Source: Candidatus Omnitrophota bacterium (GTDB lineage: Bacteria > Omnitrophota > Gorgyraeia > B26-G9). Taken from it: a stretch of 14,037 bases of DNA. Of the stretch, positions 1 through 6,719 are shown piece after piece. The notes below the pieces were generated by a model. The model was not told the origin of the DNA. It worked only from the letters and a program-made list of their open reading frames with translations, and searched no databases. Numbering within the stretch: position 1 is the first letter of the stretch; each line of letters begins with the position of its first letter. The DNA is taken from positions 1 through 14,037 of the forward strand of contig JAGLQQ010000035.1 in the NCBI GenBank assembly GCA_023136735.1. The letters are read 5' to 3'. The position numbers and the translations under genes were made by a program.

Positions 1-3000
1 TGGAAGGTTTCTTGTGCTTTAGAGTATACATCAAATGTTGTGTAGGAACTCATAACACCTTCTATCTCTCCTGTGTCATCATTAATCGAACCGCCTGTGT
101 ATCCGATGGTCTGGCTAAGGAATCCAGCACTGTTATATACATATTGTGTTGTAACACCACCAGCATGATTAGTCGCATAAACAGGTCTGCCTACACTGCT
201 ATATTCTAATGATCCAACTTTTCTTCCATTTTCACCATAATTATCAGTTTTGGTAATAAAACCGTTTCTGCTATAAATATTCTTAGAGATAACAGTACCC
301 TCTTTATTGTAGCTTGTGTCCGGTCGTCCATAGTTATTATACTCAACAGATCCTGATAAGAGAACCTCTGAACCAATAGCATTGGCAACAGTATCACTGC
401 CGAAATTATGGTCATTATTAACAACATAAGTCTGAGCACCTGTTACAAACCCTGTTGTTGCTCCCTTGTTGTCATAGATAAACACCTGAGAAAGCGATTC
501 ATTGTAACCAAGCCAACTTTCATATACAGCATAACTATCTACAGGTCTGACCTTGTTATCGTAATTTGTATATCCAGTTATTTTCATGCCGATCTCGTTA
601 CCATCCGCGTCAAGTCCATCACACGCCATGGTATTGGATTGGGTCATAAAACCATTAACTGAATAATCAAATGTACCAACAAGAGCACCTTCAGCATTAC
701 GCGACTCATCTTGCTTACCGTAGATATCATAAGTTGTTGTTCCTGTTATTTCTCCTACTTCTCCTTCTCCAGGATCGCCGTAACTTGTACTGCCTACTAA
801 GAAGCCTCGGGCATATTCAAAAGTCTGGAGCATAGCACCGCGTTCATTATAGGCCGCTTCTGGTCTTCCCGCGGCATTGAAAACAGTTTTTCCTGTAAAG
901 GTTTTGTTCACACCATAATTGGATGTTTCACTTAAAAACCCTGATCTTGAATAACTGAACTTTGTTGTCTGTTCGCCGTTTTCATTATAGGAATACTGCT
1001 GCTGTCCATATCTGTTGAATGTCGTATAACCCATAAAACTTTGCTCTGCAGTAAAAGGAACATCAGGATTATCCGGGTTAAGGCTATCTCCATAACTCAC
1101 TGTAGCTGTTAAAAATCCTGTATTATTGTTCCCAATAAAGCTAAGGATATCTTCTGAATCTGATTCAACATCAGTGTTATAAATGAAATCCTGCACTTTT
1201 GTAACACCGCTTGTCTCTGTAGTAATACCGTAAAAATCTCCAATATATTGACCTTGATCATTTGTAGGATTAAATACAGAATATGCGGCTTCCGGTCTTC
1301 CTGCCGCATTATAATTTGTGAATCCTGTACATACACCTACATCAGTTTCCGTACCACCGCTGAATGAAAATGCTCGGGTCATAAATCCATGTACATCATA
1401 ATCATATTTAGCAACAATCATTCCTTCATTATTAAACTGAGTAAGTGCTTTTCCCCAAGAATCATATTCAGTTGTTCCGGTTTTAGTTGCGTATGTAATC
1501 TCACCAGATTGCAGTGTAGTTGCAACATCACCAGGTTCTCCCCAAGAATAACTTTCATCCATTGCTCCAGTAAATTCATTATAATGGAAAGTCTGCGTAA
1601 GAACGCCTCTTTGGTTAGTACTTTGTTCCGGTCTACCTAAACTATTAAAAGTTGTTTTTCCGACAACTGTTTTTGATAAACCATAGTTGTAGGATTCCTC
1701 CATAAATCCCTGTTTTGAATAACGGAATTTTGTTGTAAGTTCACCAAGGCCGTCATTATCAATATCAACTTCATTATATGATGCTTGTTGACGTCCGTAT
1801 TTATCAAATACAGTTGTACCTATAAATGTCTCATCCTTACCGAAGTTTGAAGTGCTTACAAGAAAACCATCAGTATAATTGTAATCCTGTACTTTAGCAC
1901 CATCTCCGTATGACGGTAGATTGTCACCCGTCCATCCCCAGCACTGATAAGAAGCCTCAGGCTTGGATGTATCACTAAATGTTGTATAACCTGTTATAAT
2001 ATAATAACCGTTTTGTGATGTGTTGTTCAAAGTATCTGTAGTATTATTTAGGTTATTATGAGTTGCTGTGTCCGGTCCCGCGCCTACTTCAAAAGCCAAT
2101 GCCAATGTATGATCCAGGAATCCAGCAGAATCATATACATATGCTGAGTTTGTTATTCCTACATCATTTGTGCTGTACATTGATTTGCCGTAACCGTTAT
2201 AAAATGTCTGTCCGGTTAATGTTTGATCTTCCCCGAAACTTGTGCTGTGTGTTAGAAAGCCATAGTCGTTATACTCAAATTTCTGGGTTAATCCTTTTTC
2301 TGTATTTCCTGATCCAACCATATTGTAAGATTCAATAGGTCTGCCTTTCTTGCTAAATATTGTTTTGCCAAGATAGGCATTATTTAAACCATAGCTGTTT
2401 GTCTGGCTAAGAAATCCCTGTTTAGAATATTTATACGAAGATGTCTTCTGCCCTTCTTCATTAAAAGAAGTTGACTGTCTGCCGTATTTATCAAATGTTG
2501 TATATCCCGCATCAGCATCGTTTTTAGCATAATTGTTTGTTTGTACTAGGAACCCACCCTCATACACATAATCCTGAACTTTTGACATTACATCAATCGA
2601 AGGATTACCTTGGTCGTCAAGTTCCTGGCTGTTATAAACAGAATAGGTTGCAGTTGGTTTTGAACCTGCGTCAAATAGCGTATAACCTGTCAGCAATGCC
2701 TCAGGTATATCCCCCTGCATTTGCACATTACCGTATTCATCCATGTTGATCCCGTAAGATTCGGATCTGGTCATGAAGCCTCTTTCATTATAAATATATC
2801 CCTGAGTTAAAACACCATCTGCAACTGTCACCCCGTCAACAACAATCGGCTCAGAGTTATAAACCTCTGAGGCTTTGCCGTATTTATCATATACAGTAAA
2901 GCCGGTTTGAGTTGAAATATAAAGTGCTTTTGATTCAAATGTCTTAGCAAAGGCATTCAAATCACCTTTTTCAATGGTACCGTTCAGAAATTGGATGACC

Positions 3001-6000
3001 ATATTTTCCGAACCTGCAAATTTGCTTTCAAGAACATCCATATCTGACTGATTGATTTCACCGTCTTCATTTAAGTCAAAGGCAACATTATAATTTTCAT
3101 CACCCTTCACACTATTTAAGGCTTCAGCAAAATTGTTTAACTTGGTGACATCAATTTCTACAGCTTCTCCCCAGGATTTACTGGTTGCAAGCAAGCCGTC
3201 TGTGCCATACTCAAAAGTTTGAGTTAAACCCTTTAAAAATGGCTGCCATTCTGTATTGGCCATGTCCGCAGAGCTAAGTCCATCACTAAGCGCGGCAACA
3301 AGATCATCAGGAAGCTTGTTTATTCTTCCCGCAGTGTTAAAACTGGCAACTGGTCTTGAGTAATTGTCAAAAATAGTTGTTCCAGTAAGAGCTTTGCCTG
3401 CGCCATAAGAATAAGTAGCTTTTAAGAAGCCGCCTGTAGAGTAAGAATATTTTTGAACAATATTACCATCTTCATTAAAGCTTTCAAGCTGTCTGCCGTA
3501 ATCATCAAATTCAGTATGTCCAGTAATTGCCTGCACATCGCCGGCATCACCGAAAACACCATTCGCGTTTGTATCTTCAAAATCCCCGTAGTTAATAGTT
3601 TGTCTAACTGAGTTAGAATATTTAGTAGTAAGTACTGATTCAAATATTGGTTTGTTGTTATCATCATAGTCAACTATAACTTTCACCGTGTCTTCATAGG
3701 AGTAGTCATAATCCTGTACTTTGGTTACTTGGAGACCGTTTACCCCGTCATTATAGCATTGATAAGAGGACATTGGTTTTGAATCTCCGCCAAAAATAGT
3801 ATAACCGGTAATAACCGCTGTATTGACTTCAACCGGATCACCATTAGAATCAGTCATACTTGTAAGTCTGGCTGTGGACCATGCTGAAACAGATACTGGA
3901 TCACCGCCGTCATCAGGAGTTGCCATGGCAGTGGTAAATTCAGAAACCTGAATTGTATAAGCAGCAACTGCTCCGGCCGTATTGCCTTCAGCTTCAAGCA
4001 TTTGGCCAAGCATATGATAAGCACTGCCAACATCATTGATTAAAGCCTGATTACCGCCGTTTGCACCATCAGAAAAAGTGCTTATCAGCATTAGTGCGCA
4101 TTTCTTTTTGAAATCTGTAGTATGCTCATTGTTCTCATCCCAAATAGCACTCATCAAAGCTTCATTTAATGCTGGGATACCATTTCCGTCAATTTCATCA
4201 AAATCACCGATACCAGCGAATACTTCTTCACTAAAAGAAGGATCCCACATAGCTGCGATCAATTCTAAATCTGCCAATGTCGATACCATGTCCGCGTTAA
4301 CACCATCGGCTCCGTTTAAATTCAAACTCATAACCATCAAACCGTTTTCATCATAGACATATTTCTGAGTTAAGGTGCCTGAATGATTATAAACATCTGT
4401 CGGTTTACCTTTTGAATCGTAATTGGTATATCCAGTTTGAACTCCGTTTTCACCAAAATTCAACGTTTGGACTAAAAAGCCTTCTGTGCTATATGCATAT
4501 TCCTGTGTTTGTGTACCCTGACCGTTAAAAGCTTTCTCCGGCCTGCCGTAGCGGTCGAATTGGGTTGTTGAATTCACTCTGTTGTTAAAACCATAACTGA
4601 CTGTCTCTGAGAGAAAGCCTCTTCTGTCATATTTATATGATTGTTGTTTTTCAAGAAGCGCCTGAGTAGCATCAGTTGTGGTAATCACGTCACCATTAAC
4701 ATCATAACCAGATACATACTCACCATCGGTATTTCGTACTACAGAATACACAGCTTCCGGTCTTCCTTTTTTATCATATTCAGTTTTGGATGTTTTAAAG
4801 TAAGTATATCTGCCATCAGTGACAAGCGCGCCATTAGCATCCACAGGCTTATTAAAGGTTGCTTCATTTGTTTCATCCGTACCCCTAAGAATTCCCAAGG
4901 AGAAAGTAGTATCAAGCAGGCCATTTTCTTTATAAACATATTCCTGAATTTTTACCTTGTTATCACCGCTTCCGATCTGCCATACTTCCATAGGTCGGCC
5001 TTTTAAATCAAAATTAGTAACCGAAATAACTGATTGTTCACCGTTAAAAGGATCACTTGCCCCTAAATTCATTGTCTGCTGCAGGAATCCGTGCTCATTA
5101 TACAGATAACTCTGTACCATTGAGCCTTCATGGTTATATGTTCCGGAAATTCTGCCAAATTCATCATAATCTGTCCAACCTGTAACTACTCCCTCTTCTC
5201 CGATAGCTGTAACAGAAACCACGTTTCCAGCTTCATCATAGTTATAAGTGCTCTCTAAAACCAACTCTGTAACCGGGTCATTATTATCATCAAGAACCGC
5301 ATTTCCAACATCATCTAAAACCGGGATGATATCGTAGGTCTGGGTATACTGACCGCCTTCAACCATGGTAATTGAATCAGAAACATGGTTGGTAACACTA
5401 ATAAGATTATTTGTAACTTCATCATATTGATATGAAGTTGTTAGTGTGCCGGCAAAGTTGCTTATTTCATCAACCCTTATCCCGTCTTCTAAAAAAGTAA
5501 TCATATTTCCATTCTCGTCTACAATGCTCTCAAGTATACCGTTATTGTCAAAAGTATAATCTCTAAATGTAACTAAGTTGTCATCAGCATCTGAGTATTG
5601 AGCATAATCTGGACGGCCTTGATCATCATAAACTGTTTCATTGCCCCACTGGTCAATGGATTTAAGAAGCGTATTCAATCCATCAGTAGAGTATACATAA
5701 TCAGTTGTGCCTTGCGCGGAAGTTGACAAAAGCTGCCCGAAATTACTATAAGTTTCTTGACGTACAACCGCACCGTTTGAGTTAATCAGCTTTACAACAG
5801 ATCCTTCAAGTTCATACTGAAATTCAAATTCGTCACCGGTATCAAGGTCTTTTACTTTTACCCGGGCTCCGCTCATTGAATATGTTACTTCTGTAAGGCC
5901 TTCGGCAGTAGTAGAAATACTTGCCTGAGCAGAATTGCTGAATCTAATAGCGATATCACCGTTTGATTGCTCAATGACACGAGGTGCCGGAGCAACCACG

Positions 6001-6188
6001 CTATCCATATCTCCCGGCTCACTCTGATCGCTAACAATCCCTCCGAATACACCTTGAATGACCTCATCAGACATGAGCATATCCTGCCATGCCTCCATAT
6101 CCAACGCGAATACATTACCCATAGTCAACGCATTAACTAAAAAACTTACTAATACTATATAAGAATAACTGCGGATACTTTTAAACAT
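1..6188 (-). CDS. Giant secreted YD-repeat (Rhs-like) protein, 3' end outside the window
   Basis: The reading frame stays open from the ATG at 6188 to the window edge: 2062 complete codons with no stop. I checked the frame at the start, near 3000 and at base 1. AGGAGG lies 5 bases before the ATG. Residues 1-28 look like a Sec signal peptide: Lys3/Arg6, a hydrophobic stretch, and a V-F-A cleavage site before Leu29. After about 180 residues of non-repeat sequence, the protein consists of YD-like blocks with the pattern T-x-F/Y-D-x-x-G-R/K, then S/Y-N-x-x-G, Y-x-Y-S/N-x-x-G-F-L/M and S/T-x-x-Y/F-G. This is the signature of Rhs/YD shell proteins. Two other modules are inserted (about 2935-3166 and 3830-4325). 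Known YD proteins are surface adhesins, wall-associated proteins or toxin shells. Which role applies here is unknown because the C-terminus, where a toxin or anchor would sit, is not visible. The upstream c-di-GMP riboswitch suggests a surface or biofilm function (inference). Confidence 0.9.
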   Translation of the reverse strand, partial: MFKSIRSYSYIVLVSFLVNALTMGNVFALDMEAWQDMLMSDEVIQGVFGGIVSDQSEPGDMDSVVAPAPRVIEQSNGDIAIRFSNSAQASISTTAEGLTEVTYSMSGARVKVKDLDTGDEFEFQYELEGSVVKLINSNGAVVRQETYSNFGQLLSTSAQGTTDYVYSTDGLNTLLKSIDQWGNETVYDDQGRPDYAQYSDADDNLVTFRDYTFDNNGILESIVDENGNMITFLEDGIRVDEISNFAGTLTTSYQYDEVTNNLISVTNHVSDSITMVEGGQYTQTYDIIPVLDDVGNAVLDDNNDPVTELVLESTYNYDEAGNVVSVTAIGEEGVVTGWTDYDEFGRISGTYNHEGSMVQSYLYNEHGFLQQTMNLGASDPFNGEQSVISVTNFDLKGRPMEVWQIGSGDNKVKIQEYVYKENGLLDTTFSLGILRGTDETNEATFNKPVDANGALVTDGRYTYFKTSKTEYDKKGRPEAVYSVVRNTDGEYVSGYDVNGDVITTTDATQALLEKQQSYKYDRRGFLSETVSYGFNNRVNSTTQFDRYGRPEKAFNGQGTQTQEYAYSTEGFLVQTLNFGENGVQTGYTNYDSKGKPTDVYNHSGTLTQKYVYDENGLMVMSLNLNGADGVNADMVSTLADLELIAAMWDPSFSEEVFAGIGDFDEIDGNGIPALNEALMSAIWDENNEHTTDFKKKCALMLISTFSDGANGGNQALINDVGSAYHMLGQMLEAEGNTAGAVAAYTIQVSEFTTAMATPDDGGDPVSVSAWSTARLTSMTDSNGDPVEVNTAVITGYTIFGGDSKPMSSYQCYNDGVNGLQVTKVQDYDYSYEDTVKVIVDYDDNNKPIFESVLTTKYSNSVRQTINYGDFEDTNANGVFGDAGDVQAITGHTEFDDYGRQLESFNEDGNIVQKYSYSTGGFLKATYSYGAGKALTGTTIFDNYSRPVASFNTAGRINKLPDDLVAALSDGLSSADMANTEWQPFLKGLTQTFEYGTDGLLATSKSWGEAVEIDVTKLNNFAEALNSVKGDENYNVAFDLNEDGEINQSDMDVLESKFAGSENMVIQFLNGTIEKGDLNAFAKTFESKALYISTQTGFTVYDKYGKASEVYNSEPIVVDGVTVADGVLTQGYIYNERGFMTRSESYGINMDEYGNVQMQGDIPEALLTGYTLFDAGSKPTATYSVYNSQELDDQGNPSIDVMSKVQDYVYEGGFLVQTNNYAKNDADAGYTTFDKYGRQSTSFNEEGQKTSSYKYSKQGFLSQTNSYGLNNAYLGKTIFSKKGRPIESYNMVGSGNTEKGLTQKFEYNDYGFLTHSTSFGEDQTLTGQTFYNGYGKSMYSTNDVGITNSAYVYDSAGFLDHTLALAFEVGAGPDTATHNNLNNTTDTLNNTSQNGYYIITGYTTFSDTSKPEASYQCWGWTGDNLPSYGDGAKVQDYNYTDGFLVSTSNFGKDETFIGTTVFDKYGRQQASYNEVDIDNDGLGELTTKFRYSKQGFMEESYNYGLSKTVVGKTTFNSLGRPEQSTNQRGVLTQTFHYNEFTGAMDESYSWGEPGDVATTLQSGEITYATKTGTTEYDSWGKALTQFNNEGMIVAKYDYDVHGFMTRAFSFSGGTETDVGVCTGFTNYNAAGRPEAAYSVFNPTNDQGQYIGDFYGITTETSGVTKVQDFIYNTDVESDSEDILSFIGNNNTGFLTATVSYGDSLNPDNPDVPFTAEQSFMGYTTFNRYGQQQYSYNENGEQTTKFSYSRSGFLSETSNYGVNKTFTGKTVFNAAGRPEAAYNERGAMLQTFEYARGFLVGSTSYGDPGEGEVGEITGTTTYDIYGKQDESRNAEGALVGTFDYSVNGFMTQSNTMACDGLDADGNEIGMKITGYTNYDNKVRPVDSYAVYESWLGYNESLSQVFIYDNKGATTGFVTGAQTYVVNNDHNFGSDTVANAIGSEVLLSGSVEYNNYGRPDTSYNKEGTVISKNIYSRNGFITKTDNYGENGRKVGSLEYSSVGRPVYATNHAGGVTTQYVYNSAGFLSQTIGYTGGSINDDTGEIEGVMSSYTTFDVYSKAQETF
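2935..3166 (-). other. Dockerin-like calcium-binding module within the YD array
   Basis: Residues 1038-1049 read D-L-N-E-D-G-E-I-N-Q-S-D. This is a complete EF-hand/dockerin loop with D1038, N1040, D1042, E1044, N1046 and D1049 in the ligand positions, followed by M-D-V-L as in dockerin helices. About 22 residues later a degenerate copy follows (F-L-N-G-T-I-E-K-G-D-L). The flanking LNNFAEALNS and LNAFAKTFES segments resemble each other. Dockerin type I modules consist of two such loops. They bind cohesins in cellulosomes and are also widespread in non-cellulolytic surface proteins. Here the module lies between beats B and C of the YD repeat and not at a terminus. Confidence 0.65.
3830..4325 (-). 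other. Helical, TPR-like insert within the YD array
   Basis: At roughly residues 622-787 the YD pattern stops. It is replaced by sequence rich in Ala, Leu, Glu and Met with a predominantly helical look. One stretch around residues 717-750 (SAYHMLGQMLEAEGN, then AGAVAAY) resembles one tetratricopeptide repeat: a small/large helix pair with A-Y-x-x-L-G near the start and G-x-x-x-x-A in the second helix. The YD pattern resumes with ITGYTIF. One TPR-like unit is too little to call a TPR domain firmly. Confidence 0.45.
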
Positions 6189-6200
6189 AACTGCCTCCTC

Positions 6201-6308
6201 TCAAAGATTAAACAAATTATAAAATATCGAAATATAGCGTACACACTGCACTGTAAGTATTGTATGAAATATAGATAAGTGCAAAGCTTTACGTTTTAAT
6301 GTTTTCAT
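6201..6308 (-). CDS. Small ORF of 35 codons between riboswitch terminator and giant gene
   Basis: An ATG at 6308 is preceded by a strong AGGAGG at 6317-6312, only 3 bases away, which is a tight spacing. The frame runs 35 codons to a TGA at 6203-6201, 12 bases before the ATG of the giant gene. The stop lies next to that gene's own ribosome binding site, so translational coupling is possible. The peptide starts MKTLKRKALH (basic) and continues with a mainly hydrophobic part ending in YNLFNL. It matches no family I recognise. It could be a leader peptide that tunes translation of the giant gene, a small membrane or exported peptide, or a chance ORF. Confidence 0.5.
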   Translation of the reverse strand: MKTLKRKALHLSIFHTILTVQCVRYISIFYNLFNL

Positions 6309-6330
6309 GTTCCTCCTTTCCTCTTTATTA

Positions 6331-6373
6331 TAAAAAATAAAAGCCGCGCTGCTTATACCACGGCAGCCCGGCT
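6331..6373 (-). terminator. Intrinsic terminator in the leader (expression platform)
   Basis: On the transcript strand an 11-base arm AGCCGGGCTGC (6373-6363) pairs with GCAGCGCGGCT (6352-6342) across a 10-base loop, with a single G-G mismatch. TTTTATTTTTT follows at once. It lies downstream of the aptamer and upstream of the two ORFs, where a riboswitch-controlled terminator is expected. Confidence 0.8.
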
Positions 6374-6395
6374 ATCAATAGCGTGTAAAGTCGTT

Positions 6396-6486
6396 GTCGG
6401 TGCGCCCGGCGATCTTTGCACTAGCTTTAGACCCGTAGCTTTGCGCCACCAAGATTTCTCTTGGAGTTGCCTCTGCTAAAATCAGC
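6396..6486 (-). ncRNA. Cyclic di-GMP-I (GEMM-I) riboswitch aptamer
   Basis: On the transcript strand, the GEMM-I core occurs in order. GAGGCAAC (about 6474-6467) comes first. The hairpin CCAAGA-GAAA-TCTTGG (6464-6449) has the GNRA tetraloop typical of this class. GGCGCAAAGC (6447-6438) follows, then ACGGGTCTAA in the second hairpin, and GATCGCCGGGC closes the 3' side. Compared from memory with the Vibrio Vc2 aptamer, the ligand-stacking A of GCAAAGC is present. A G sits at the position that separates c-di-GMP (G) from 3',3'-cGAMP (A) riboswitches, so c-di-GMP is the likelier ligand. The outer ends are approximate because I could not define P1. Two short hairpin-forming stretches (CCGT/ACGG and CTGCT/AGCAG) lie at and just before the 5' end. 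Confidence 0.87.
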
Positions 6487-6563
6487 AGTTCCGTTATTCA
6501 CGGATTTTCGGATATAGTTGTGTAATAAAAAAGTAATTAAATTCTTTTAAAAATTCTACATTA

Positions 6564-6592
6564 AGTATATCACGCCACTAATCTTATGTCAA
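6564..6592 (-). promoter_or_regulatory. Sigma-70 type promoter of the riboswitch/giant-gene transcript
   Basis: TTGACA (6592-6587) and TATACT (6569-6564) are separated by exactly 17 bases. This is a consensus -35 box with a good -10 box. Transcription would start near 6557, about 70 bases before the aptamer. The giant gene therefore has its own promoter and a leader of about 370 bases, separate from the threonine operon ending at 6720. Confidence 0.8.
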
Positions 6593-6598
6593 ACATAT

Positions 6599-6621
6599 AA
6601 CTCACTGTAGCGTAACGAGTT
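6599..6621. repeat. Short inverted repeat just upstream of the -35 box
   Basis: AACTC and GAGTT form 5-base arms around a 13-base centre, ending 7 bases before the TTGACA. The position would suit an activator or repressor site. The arms are short and could be chance. The rest of 6593-6719, between the apgM stop and the promoter, shows no gene and no convincing terminator for the threonine operon. Confidence 0.25.
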
Positions 6622-6719
6622 AGGAAGAGAAGATTTAAGCATACTGCTTTTTCTTCGGATTGGACGGGACTAATGAAGGCGTATATTGAAAATAAACTGT
6701 ATAAAAGTGTTATAATATT

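Larger units (their letters stand above)
474..4952 (-). repeat. Four-beat higher-order YD repeat inside the giant protein
   Basis: The YD blocks are not a simple tandem array. Successive blocks cycle through four flavours. Beat A has YGRQ followed by SFNE. Beat B has GRPE followed by LTQ and F-x-Y. Beat C has YGK followed by GFMTRS or similar. Beat D has KP or RP followed by SY, a variable loop and KVQDY. The KVQDY tag, or its diverged form, occurs at 4938-4952 (KIQEY), 3708-3722, 2568-2582, 1881-1895, 1185-1199 (KVQDF) and about 474-491 (diverged). The spacing between tags is 410, 380, 229, 232 and about 235 residues. The two long intervals are those that carry the inserted modules. Beat A's GRQ lies at residues 898, 1236, 1465 and 1728 (GQQ in the last). 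Positions come from hand translation. Confidence 0.8.

Noticed and set aside
1..600. Rhs-type C-terminal toxin with immunity gene
   Set aside because: YD blocks continue to the window edge; no hyperconserved core end, toxin domain or immunity ORF is visible.
3422..3673. Minus-strand ORFs in a second frame of the giant gene (also at 206-439, 1109-1336, 3854-4036, 4739-4939, 5885-6115)
   Set aside because: All are in the same +1-shifted frame relative to the giant ORF and arise from its biased codon use. Their constant phase supports an unbroken main frame rather than separate genes or a frameshift.
4641..5006. Plus-strand ORF of 121 codons
   Set aside because: It lies antisense to the continuous giant reading frame, has no ribosome binding site and no recognisable motif; a shadow of the repetitive gene.
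1..6188. Tandem DNA repeat or CRISPR-like array
   Set aside because: Repetition is clear at protein level, but the DNA copies are diverged, irregularly spaced and in frame; no identical repeats or spacers.
6635..6655. Small hairpin AAGCA-GTA-TGCTT as terminator of the threonine operon
   Set aside because: The 5-base stem is not followed by a U-tract; too weak to call.
6686..6716. Plus-strand promoter-like TTGAAA and TATAAT
   Set aside because: The spacer is 19 bases and it would read into the antisense of the apgM-like gene; expected by chance in AT-rich DNA.
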